Positions 26,550 through 33,744 of a DNA stretch of 64,000 bases are shown here, in pieces. Source of the DNA: Actinopolyspora halophila DSM 43834 (lineage in GTDB: Bacteria; Actinomycetota; Actinomycetes; Mycobacteriales; Pseudonocardiaceae); the NCBI RefSeq assembly GCF_000371785.1, contig NZ_AQUI01000002.1, positions 3,637,276-3,701,275 of the forward strand. The letters are read 5' to 3'. The notes under the pieces are model-generated. The model saw nothing but the letters and a program-made list of their open reading frames with translations, ran no database searches and was not told the origin of the DNA. Numbering within the stretch: the stretch's first letter is position 1; each line of letters begins with the position of its first letter. The position numbers were made by a program, and so were the translations under genes.

Positions 26550-27796
26550 TGACCGGAACAGTGCCGGATGGGATGCGTGAGGCGATCACCGAGCACGGAA
26601 CACCAGCGTACCTGTACGACTTGGCGGAGCTGCGTCGTCGTGTTCGTGTCCTTCGCACGCGGTTTCCCGGTCGCATCGGGCTGTACTATTCCCTCAAGGC
26701 CAACCCCGCCGTGGACGTGTGCGCGGTACTGGCCAGCGAAGGAATCGGCGCGGAAGTCTCCTCGGCGGGAGAATGGGCCGCGGCGCGAGCGGCGGGATTT
26801 CGGGACGAGGCCATACTGGCGACCGGTCCATATCACGAACCCGCCGTGCTCGACGCGGCCAGAGAGTCGGAGTTTCCGCTCTCGTGCGATTCACCCGGAG
26901 AACTGCGGCGCGCGGCCGACGCGACCCGCTCGGCGCCTCTGCTGGCTCGGCTGCGGCCGACCTTTTCCTCGAGCGCTGTGGTTTGCACCGACGAGACCTC
27001 GCGATTCGGCATGGACCTGCAGGAACTCACCCACACCATCGAAAACGACCCGGAACTGGCCAGCCGGATACAGGGTTTCCACGTCTTCGCCGGTTCCCAG
27101 GTCTGTGACACCGACGAGGTGCTGCGTCAGCTCCGGGAAAGCTTCACCCTGTGCGCCCAGGCGACCGAACACATCGGGATCACACCGGCTGTCCTCGACC
27201 TCGGTGGCGGCTTTGGTGTGCCCTACGGGCCCGAGGACCCCCAGCTCGATCTCGACGCGATCGCCGACGAACTCGCCACGCTGGCCGAACGCGCCGCACC
27301 GACACGCATCGTGATCGAACTGGGTCGCTACATCGTCGCACCCATCGGGTGGTATGCGGTGACCGTGGTCGGTCACCAGCACCGAGCAGGACGCACAGCA
27401 CTGATCGTGGACGGAGGTGTGCACCACCGCGCCGACATATGCGGTGTGGACCTTGCTCGTCGTGGACCGTCTCCCCACGTCGTCGAGAACGGCACCGACA
27501 ATACCCCCGGTCTTCCGACTGCTGGACCCGTAGACATCCTCGGATGCCTGTGCCTTCCCGAGGACGTACTCGCCGAGAACGTCCGGCTCTCGGGCACCGC
27601 GCGCGGCACTGTCGTGGCCTTTCCTCAAGCCGGCGCCTACGGGCTCTCCGCAGCTCCCCAGCGGTTTCTCAGTCATGCCCCACCCGTACAAACCGCTCTC
27701 GAGCACGGAAACCACTCGCTGCTGCGTTCCCAGCCCGACGTACCAATCTCCCCTCGGCAGTCCAGCACGCTCCACGCTCCGCTGACCTCGTCATAG
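26549..27796 (+). CDS. PLP-dependent decarboxylase-fold enzyme (DAP/Orn/Arg decarboxylase 2 family)
   Basis: 415 aa, fold type III: Schiff-base lysine in YYSLKANPAVDV (~K50), DLGGGFGVPYG phosphate loop, ELGRYIV, and C-terminal half with LGCLCLPEDVLAE, the place of the partner-subunit active-site Cys. Family decarboxylates D-centre amino acids (diaminopimelate, ornithine, related). ATG 26549 overlaps the radical SAM stop, so the two are made together, implying a shared pathway: perhaps decarboxylation of an amino-acid-derived product or ligand. Long tail beyond ~395 is poorly conserved. Confidence 0.82.
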   Translation: MTGTVPDGMREAITEHGTPAYLYDLAELRRRVRVLRTRFPGRIGLYYSLKANPAVDVCAVLASEGIGAEVSSAGEWAAARAAGFRDEAILATGPYHEPAVLDAARESEFPLSCDSPGELRRAADATRSAPLLARLRPTFSSSAVVCTDETSRFGMDLQELTHTIENDPELASRIQGFHVFAGSQVCDTDEVLRQLRESFTLCAQATEHIGITPAVLDLGGGFGVPYGPEDPQLDLDAIADELATLAERAAPTRIVIELGRYIVAPIGWYAVTVVGHQHRAGRTALIVDGGVHHRADICGVDLARRGPSPHVVENGTDNTPGLPTAGPVDILGCLCLPEDVLAENVRLSGTARGTVVAFPQAGAYGLSAAPQRFLSHAPPVQTALEHGNHSLLRSQPDVPISPRQSSTLHAPLTSS

Positions 27797-27806
27797 TGGA
27801 CGCCCC

Positions 27807-28835
27807 ATGGCAACCTGGAACGAGACCCTGTGGTTGTTCAGCGTCCTGTTCGTCGAACTGATCGCGCTTTTCCTCGTGGTCACCTTCGTCATGGAGCTGA
27901 TCCAGCGTCGTTGGTTGCACCCCAGCCGCATTCAACGCTGGCTCGGTGGCCAACACATCACGATCGGCATTGTCAAAGGCGTCGTTCTGGGGGCGGTCAC
28001 ACCGTTCTGCTCGGCCATCGGAGTGCCCTTTCTGCTTAGCTTGCTGCGTGTCGGCGTCCCCTTCCACACAGCCCTGGCCTTTCTGATTTCCTCCCCACTG
28101 GTCGATGCCTTCATTCTTGGCCTGATCGGTGTGCTGTTCGGATGGGAAATCGTACTCGGTTACACGATCATCGTGATAACGGTCTGTGCGCTCGCGGCAT
28201 GGTTGTTGTCGTCACTGGGGATGGAACGGTATGTCAAACCCGGCCTGTCCCAAAGCCGCGCCGCCCTGCCTAACACACTCCCGGCCACTTCCACGGGGCC
28301 ACCATCACCGCCCAGTGAACGGGACCGAGCCGAGCCACCACCTCCGTGCTCGCCCCCTGCCGCGTGTTCCGCGGAGGAAGCCGAACACGGCCAACAGCGC
28401 GACTGGTACGGATGGCCGCACGAGACCCGAGCTGCCTGGAACACGACACTGTCCAGTCTGCGTGACGTGTTCTGGCGCATGCTGATCGGCATCGGCCTCG
28501 GGGCGATCATCTACGGTCTTGTGCCCCAACAGGCGATGACCGGGGTGATGCAGCACCTGCCCACCGCGTTGGCCGTACCGCTGGCCGCGGTGGCGGGAAT
28601 ACCGCTGTACATGCGCGAAGAAGCCGCCTTGCCCATCGGCTACGCGCTGATCCAGTCAGGGGTCGGCGTCGGATTGGTGTTCGCCATGGTGATCGGCGCA
28701 GCAGGAGCCTCGCTGCCCGAACTGTCCATGCTCTCCAGCGTATTTCGCCGCCCACTGCTGCTCGCATTCGTGGGGTCGGTCTTTGCCGTCGCGATGGCAG
28801 GCGGCTGGCTGATCCCCCTGTTCGTGCCCTTGTGA
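27807..28835 (+). CDS. saoE: COG0701-family permease, SaoE-like efflux transporter
   Basis: 342 aa. Two four-helix halves; first half has VTPFCSAIGVPFLLSLLRVGVPFHTALAFLISSP, the Cys/Pro motif of the COG0701 (DUF318/ArsP) permeases that export organoarsenicals and related species. A Pro/Cys-rich cytoplasmic loop (~150-200, with PPPPCSPPAACSAEEAE) separates the halves. Starts 11 bp after the decarboxylase. The name SaoE is recalled from NCBI families for selenocysteine-assisted organometal loci and should be verified. Confidence 0.75.
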   Translation: MATWNETLWLFSVLFVELIALFLVVTFVMELIQRRWLHPSRIQRWLGGQHITIGIVKGVVLGAVTPFCSAIGVPFLLSLLRVGVPFHTALAFLISSPLVDAFILGLIGVLFGWEIVLGYTIIVITVCALAAWLLSSLGMERYVKPGLSQSRAALPNTLPATSTGPPSPPSERDRAEPPPPCSPPAACSAEEAEHGQQRDWYGWPHETRAAWNTTLSSLRDVFWRMLIGIGLGAIIYGLVPQQAMTGVMQHLPTALAVPLAAVAGIPLYMREEAALPIGYALIQSGVGVGLVFAMVIGAAGASLPELSMLSSVFRRPLLLAFVGSVFAVAMAGGWLIPLFVPL

Positions 28836-28895
28836 CCGGACACGTCACAGACACACGAGGGCGCTCCAGAAAAAGAACCCAGGAAAGGGTGCTCC

Positions 28896-29261
28896 ATGAA
28901 GGTTGCGTACGTGTTCAGCACATCGGGACACACAGCAAGCTACAAACTGGGCAAAATGATTCTGCCCCAGCTGGAAGACCGACGGCACGGCGTGGACGTC
29001 GTCGGCATGATGTTTTTCGATGACAACAACTTCGTACTCAAACACGCCGACCCGATCGGCGAACGGCTCGCCACGGTGGCCCGGGACCAGAACATACTGC
29101 TGATGATGTGCGATCAGTGCGCTTTGGAACGCGGCCTGGCAGAAGGCCAACCCGGCTCGTGCACACCGCTCGGAACGGTCGACGGTGTCAAGGTCGGTTG
29201 CTTCCCCGACCTGTACAGCGCTCTCGCCGACAATGCTCCCGACCAGGTCATCACGCTCTGA
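28896..29261 (+). CDS. saoD: DsrE-family protein, SaoD-like
   Basis: 121 aa single DsrE/DsrF fold: MKVAYVFSTSGHTASYKLGK, FFDDNNFVLKHADPIGERL, and a C-x-x-C in LMMCDQCALERGL, then PGSC. DsrE proteins relay sulfur or selenium on cysteines; here the CxxC could carry a thiol-bound metal or persulfide to a partner. ATG preceded by AGGAAAGG. Last gene of the radical SAM operon; a strong hairpin follows. SaoD naming is recalled, not checked. Confidence 0.78.
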   Translation: MKVAYVFSTSGHTASYKLGKMILPQLEDRRHGVDVVGMMFFDDNNFVLKHADPIGERLATVARDQNILLMMCDQCALERGLAEGQPGSCTPLGTVDGVKVGCFPDLYSALADNAPDQVITL

Positions 29262-29317
29262 CGTGTTGTCCGGAGGCGGGTGTTCCGGCGTGTCCACGTA
29301 GCGGTGTCCGCGAAGCG

Positions 29318-29341
29318 GTGAACCACGGGGCCGTGGTTCAC
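29318..29341. terminator. Bidirectional terminator hairpin between convergent operons
   Basis: GTGAACCACG-GGGC-CGTGGTTCAC: perfect 10-bp stem with 4-nt loop, placed between the stop of saoD-like (29261) and the stop of merB (29396). Confidence 0.6.
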
Positions 29342-29395
29342 CGTCGCGCCGTGGTGGTGACGGCTCATCGCCGCTGCCGCAGGGCTCTCGCGTGG

Positions 29396-30043
29396 TCAGC
29401 ACCAGTGTTCGGGAACTTCGTCGCCCGGGGGATGCTGTGCGAGTTGGCGGGCGAGCGTGTGGGCCTCGGGTATGGGCAGCACCGTGCTCGCGGGGTGGTC
29501 GGTCGGCCTGCTCGAGGCGGCCTCGGGGCTGGCGAAGAAGTGCACGTGCTCGCAGAAGGCTGTCCGCACCGAGGTGCAGTGTTCGGGGGTGACCAGTGAC
29601 AGCACGGCCGTGGCCGGCTCCAGGTGGGTGATTTCGTCGGGGGTCGCGGTCAGTCGTACTGGTGTGGCGGTGGCGGGGCAGCGGGATTCGACCCGGGCGG
29701 TGCGGTCGAGCATGCTGGGAAAGATCAGGGTGTCCAGGGCGCACCAGGTGTGCAACTCGCGCTCGTCGACGGTGAACCGGTGCCCCGTGGCACGCAGGGT
29801 GAGACCGCAGCCGATGATCCGGCCGGTCTCGTCGTACTCGGTGTCGGGCAGTGCGGCCATCGTCTGACGAACCTCGGCGTCGGTGCGAGCTGTGGCCGCG
29901 GCCAGCTGCGTGACGGTGACCGGTTCGCCGCGTGACAGCAGCCGCAGCAGTGGGGGCCAGAGCCAGGCCAGCTCCGGGTGGGTCAGCGACGGGCGCAGTG
30001 AGGCGCGAACGCGCTGCGTCAGTGCCGTGAGTTCGCTGTTCAT
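29396..30043 (-). CDS. merB: Organomercurial lyase
   Basis: 215 aa alkylmercury lyase. Active-site C-x-x-D in WCALDTLIFP (C101, D104) and the second Cys in RTAFCEHVHFF (C164) match the MerB Cys96-Asp99-Cys159 triad. N-terminal winged-helix-like region ~20-75. It protonolyses C-Hg bonds and hands Hg(II) to MerA. The C terminus PEHWC adds an extra Cys. Downstream of merA by 37 bp in the same operon, convergent with the radical SAM operon. Confidence 0.93.
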   Translation of the reverse strand: MNSELTALTQRVRASLRPSLTHPELAWLWPPLLRLLSRGEPVTVTQLAAATARTDAEVRQTMAALPDTEYDETGRIIGCGLTLRATGHRFTVDERELHTWCALDTLIFPSMLDRTARVESRCPATATPVRLTATPDEITHLEPATAVLSLVTPEHCTSVRTAFCEHVHFFASPEAASSRPTDHPASTVLPIPEAHTLARQLAQHPPGDEVPEHWC

Positions 30044-30080
30044 CGTGTGTGGTCCTTCGCGGAGACTCCGGAGACGGGGT

Positions 30081-31496
30081 TCAGGCGGCGCAGCAGGAGA
30101 GCTGGGTGATGTCGCGGGTGAAGGTCTGGGCGGCGAGTTTGAGGGCTTCGGCCATGGTCAGGTAGGGCTGCCACAGCTCGGCCACGTCGTGGGTGGTCAT
30201 GTGGTTGGCCAGGGCGTAGACGGCGGTGGCGATGACGTCGCCGGCCCCGTCGGCGAGCACGTGCGCGCCCAGCAGGCGTCCCGTCCCTCGGTCGGCGACG
30301 AGTTTGACCAGTCCGCGGGTGTCGCGGTTGACGATCGCCCTGGGCACGTGTTCCAGCGGGAGCACGCGGGTTTCGCAGTCGTGGCCGGCCTGCTGGGCTT
30401 GGGCTTCGGTGAGCCCGGCCGCGGCGATGCTCGGGCCGGTGAAGGTCACCCGCGGCAGGTGGTGGTAGTCCAGTCTGCGTCCGGCGTCGTGAAAGGCGTT
30501 GTCGACCACGAGCGCGCCGTGGGCACCGGCGACGTAGACGAACTGCGGGTGCTCGGTGACGTCCCCGGCGGCCCAGACGCGGGGGTGGGTGGTGCGCAGC
30601 TCGTCGTCGACGAGCACGGAGCCGTGCCCGTCGGTGGCGACCCCGACGGTGTCGAGCCCGAGCCCGTCGGTGGTCGCGCGTCGTCCAGTGGCCACCAGCA
30701 GCCGCTCGGCGCGGAGCTGGCGGGTGCTTCCGTCGTCGCTTTCGATCGTGGCGACCACGTAGCCGTCGCCATCCCGACGTACGGTGCGCACCTGGGAGTG
30801 GGCGTGCACGGTGATGCCCTCGTCGGTGAAGATCCGCGCCAGTTCCGCGGAGATCTCGGGTTCCTCGGTCGAGGCCGGCCGTGAGCGGGCCACCACGGTG
30901 ACCTCGGTGCCCAGCCGGGCGAACAGCTGGGCCTGCTCCAGACCGACGTAGCCGCCGCCGAGCACCAGCATCGAGGACGGCAGCGCGTCCAGCTCCATGG
31001 CGCTGGTCGAGGTCAGGTAGTCGACCTCGTCGAGCCCCTCGACGGGTGGGGCCCACGGGTGCGAGCCGGTGGCCACGAGGTAGTGCTCGGCGGTGATCCG
31101 CCGGGAACCGCCGTCGTGGAGCTCGACGTGCAGCGCGGGCCCGTCGACGAAGGAGCCCACCCCGCCGAGGATCTCCCAACCGTGCTCGGCGGCCAAGCCT
31201 GTGTACTTGTCGGCCCGCATGTCGGTGACCAGCTCGTCCTTGCCGGCGATGAGCTCGCCGAAGGCGACCTGCTCGGCGTCGGCCCGCACACCGGGCACGT
31301 GCGCGGCCGACAGGGCGACGTGGCGCGCCTCGGCCGCGGCCAGCAGCGCCTTCGACGGCACGCAGCCGGTGTTGACGCACGTGCCGCCGACGGTGCCGCG
31401 CTCGACCATCACCACCGAGCGGTGCTGCCGCCGGGCGGCGATGGCCGCGGCGAAGGCCGCGCCACCGGAACCGATGATGGCCAGGTCGACAGTCAT
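30081..31496 (-). CDS. merA: Mercuric reductase
   Basis: 471 aa flavin disulfide reductase: FAD loop IIGSGGAAFAAAIAA, redox pair GGTCVNTGCVPSK (C40/C45), NADPH loop LGGGYVGLEQAQLF, FAD motif VWAAGDVT, and the MerA-specific C-terminal cysteine pair in LSCCAA (C468/C469) that receives Hg(II). It lacks the N-terminal MerP-like domain, as is common in actinobacteria. ATG 31496 lies after AAGGGTGAGC; the frame open to 32132 is not coding. Divergent from the ArsR-type sensor. Confidence 0.95.
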   Translation of the reverse strand: MTVDLAIIGSGGAAFAAAIAARRQHRSVVMVERGTVGGTCVNTGCVPSKALLAAAEARHVALSAAHVPGVRADAEQVAFGELIAGKDELVTDMRADKYTGLAAEHGWEILGGVGSFVDGPALHVELHDGGSRRITAEHYLVATGSHPWAPPVEGLDEVDYLTSTSAMELDALPSSMLVLGGGYVGLEQAQLFARLGTEVTVVARSRPASTEEPEISAELARIFTDEGITVHAHSQVRTVRRDGDGYVVATIESDDGSTRQLRAERLLVATGRRATTDGLGLDTVGVATDGHGSVLVDDELRTTHPRVWAAGDVTEHPQFVYVAGAHGALVVDNAFHDAGRRLDYHHLPRVTFTGPSIAAAGLTEAQAQQAGHDCETRVLPLEHVPRAIVNRDTRGLVKLVADRGTGRLLGAHVLADGAGDVIATAVYALANHMTTHDVAELWQPYLTMAEALKLAAQTFTRDITQLSCCAA

Positions 31497-31565
31497 GCTC
31501 ACCCTTCCCCTCCGATGGGACCGGCCCGCCCGCGTGCGTACCCGTCCGTGCTGAAGCACCCCGCC

Positions 31566-31586
31566 ATTATATCCGTCTAAGCGAAT
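31566..31586 (-). promoter_or_regulatory. merA promoter with operator motif shared with the radical SAM operon
   Basis: On the minus strand ATTCGCTTA-GACG-GATATAAT: a perfect TATAAT (31571-31566) directly downstream of the 9-mer that also occurs at 25085. It lies in the divergent merA/regulator gap, 70 bp from the merA ATG. Likely binding site for the ArsR-type mercury sensor. Confidence 0.6.
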
Positions 31587-31613
31587 GTGTGCTTCGCGGT
31601 AGAATGCCGATCC

Positions 31614-32000
31614 ATGGCCCGCTCCGCCGACCCCGACCCCGCCGCTGCCGCCACGCTGCTGCCCGCTGACGACGAGCAGCTCGGCGTGGTGGCCAAGTTC
31701 TTCCGCGCCCTGGGCGAACCAACCCGGCTGCGGCTGCTGGAGTTCCTGCTCGACGACGAGCACTCGGTCGGCGACTGCGTGGAACACGTGGGACTGTCCC
31801 AGGGCCGGGTCTCGACCCACCTGGCCTGCCTGGCCGACTGCGGCTACGTCACCGCCCGCCGCCAGGGCCGCCGAACCTACTACCGCGCCACCGACCCCCG
31901 CGTGGCCGAACTGGTCACCCTGGCCCACACACTGACCACCGACAACCACACCGCCCTGGCCACCTGCGAAAAGATCGACCACTCCGAAAGCGACAACTAG
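31614..32000 (+). CDS. ArsR-family mercury-responsive regulator (actinobacterial 'MerR')
   Basis: 128 aa. Winged helix with VGLSQGRVSTHLACLADCGYVTARRQGRRTYYRA. C-x-x-x-C at the recognition helix end plus a C-terminal Cys (LATCEKID) form a three-thiol site like CmtR. ATG 31614 sits close to a TAGAAT -10-like box, so the transcript may be nearly leaderless. Divergent from merA-merB. By analogy with Streptomyces mer loci it represses mer genes until Hg(II) binds. Confidence 0.87.
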   Translation: MARSADPDPAAAATLLPADDEQLGVVAKFFRALGEPTRLRLLEFLLDDEHSVGDCVEHVGLSQGRVSTHLACLADCGYVTARRQGRRTYYRATDPRVAELVTLAHTLTTDNHTALATCEKIDHSESDN

Positions 32001-32255
32001 AGCCCCGCAGGGCCCACCTCGGCCAGCCGCCGTACACCCCCGTGCCGAGGGAAGTTCACCCGTTCGAAGCGGTAAAACCGCCTCAAGGTCCCATGCGACA
32101 ACACCGGAACGACGAGAAACGATCTCCATCAACGCGGGAAACCTCGTCCCGACCGGTGATGGCCTCCGCTGGTTAGTGGATTTCGTCGGTGGCCCGGCCC
32201 AGCCTGCCGCACAGGATCATCCGGTACCTACACGCATCCGAACGATCGTCACGCC

Positions 32256-32440
32256 GACATGCTGACCCGTAACCCGTTCAGCCACGTCGACACCGTGGAT
32301 TGGACCTAACACCTACCTCTCGACCTCGACTCGGTCATCGCCCTACAGTTCAGCTTCTCCTACTCCGTCTCCGCCCAGTTCGGCAACGAGGACACACAAG
32401 CGCGATTCGCGCATTACCTGTGCACAGAAGACGTGCCACT
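32256..32440 (+). pseudogene. Possible methyltransferase C-terminal remnant with nonsense codon
   Basis: In frame from 32256: MLTRNPFSHVDTVDWT, stop TAA, HLPLDLDSVIALQFSFSYSV. The sequence around the stop looks protein-like and recalls the substrate-side tail of SAM methyltransferases; TAA could derive from TAC by one change. The rest of the gap 32001-32463 holds nothing I recognise. Confidence 0.25.
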
Positions 32441-32463
32441 CCGGTGGGGTTTGCAGCCTTCTT

Positions 32464-33744
32464 GTGCGTGGAGGGCGTGAGGAGCTCGACGCGGCAGATG
32501 GGGCCACTCTTTCGGAGGTTATCTCGCCGCACGAGTTGGTGCCGATCCGTGAGGGTTCCTACGTTGAGGGAGTGCTCGATGATCATCCATCGGCTTCCCC
32601 GTATGCGGAGCGAGGACTTCCCGAACGCGAGTCCGAGGTAATCGTGAGCCTGCTGGCTTCCGGGCTGGTGCGGATGACGACGTGGTCTGGGGTGCAACGG
32701 CGTCGATATCCCTATGACGCGAGGTTGCAAACCGGGTTGGACCGGTTAGCTGTGGCGTGTTTACGCAGCCATGTTCCTGCTCCGGTCAGTGTGTGCGATC
32801 TCGTCTGGGACTGGTGTGCGTGCCGTCCTGTCGACACGTGGCCACTAGTGTTTTCCCAGGATGCCCAGGTGGACGGGGAGTTGCTCGTTGTCGATGGCCG
32901 TCCCAGCGAGTTCTGTACGGAATGGGCATTGTCGGTGCCGGATGTGGCCGCCGAGATTCACGAAAACAGGTTGGTACGCCATGTTCAAGACGTAGCCGCC
33001 GAGGTGGGACGTCCCGAGCTCTACGCTCAGTGGCGTGCGGAGATCGCCCAGCGCCCAGTGCTGACGTCGGCGGAGATGTTGGCGGTGAAAAATCAGCATC
33101 TCGCGGTGCCGCAGTGGGCCGCCTGGTTCGACGACGCATATGAGCCCATCCCCCCAGAAAGCACTCGTGCGGGGATGGTGGCGGTGTGCCGTGGCTGTGG
33201 CCAGTGGGCCGTGCCGGAGGAGCAGGAGCGTTGGCGCTGCCGTTGCTGGCGCTGTGCCTACGCGGTGAGACTGCCAGCGCCAGCCTGGCACCGTGTGGAG
33301 CCCGGCATGGTACGGCTGCGTGCGGAATTCGTCGATTCGGTCGCACTGCCCGCTCAAGCGGAGTTGGCACTGGCTCGGCGGTTGGTCGCTCGGGGGGCGC
33401 GTGTCGTGCTGTATCCGGAGCGGGACGCGCTGGATTTGTGGGTGAGCTGGCCGGAGGGCCCGGCGATCGCAGTGGATGTCAAGGACTGGCGACAACCGTA
33501 CTTGCTTGCCCGGCACCTCCCGCGGTTTCCGGAGTGGCCGGACACGCATTCCTACGCCTACGACCGGGCGTGTGTCGTGGTGCCGGACGATCGGGCCACG
33601 CGCAATTCCTCCTATTGCAGCCTCGTCCGCAAACACAGCCCCATGCTGCGCGCCCAGCCCGATGTGGAGGTGGTGACCAGCTCGATGTTGGTGGACTCCT
33701 GTCCGGATCTCGGAGAGGAAGGAGTGATCACCTATGGCCCGTGA
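32464..33744 (+). CDS. REase-fold protein of the pPIWI-RE island
   Basis: 426 aa. Zinc-ribbon-like cysteines in CRGCGQWAVPEEQERWRCRC (~241-262). Restriction-endonuclease-like core near residues 310-345: LALARRLVARGARVVLYP, then D-L-W-V-S, then IAVDVKDWRQP, giving a PD-(D/E)xK-type D...DVK. Overlaps the helicase start by 11 bp. In pPIWI-RE three-gene loci this partner is thought to cut target DNA. The start (GTG 32464) is uncertain; a start further in, near 32570, is possible. Confidence 0.78.
   Translation: MRGGREELDAADGATLSEVISPHELVPIREGSYVEGVLDDHPSASPYAERGLPERESEVIVSLLASGLVRMTTWSGVQRRRYPYDARLQTGLDRLAVACLRSHVPAPVSVCDLVWDWCACRPVDTWPLVFSQDAQVDGELLVVDGRPSEFCTEWALSVPDVAAEIHENRLVRHVQDVAAEVGRPELYAQWRAEIAQRPVLTSAEMLAVKNQHLAVPQWAAWFDDAYEPIPPESTRAGMVAVCRGCGQWAVPEEQERWRCRCWRCAYAVRLPAPAWHRVEPGMVRLRAEFVDSVALPAQAELALARRLVARGARVVLYPERDALDLWVSWPEGPAIAVDVKDWRQPYLLARHLPRFPEWPDTHSYAYDRACVVVPDDRATRNSSYCSLVRKHSPMLRAQPDVEVVTSSMLVDSCPDLGEEGVITYGP

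Noticed and set aside
30081-32132. MerA with a 212-residue N-terminal extension
   Set aside because: The extension is Gly/Val/Gln-rich antisense of the regulator gene and crosses the divergent promoter; the family start is ATG 31496.
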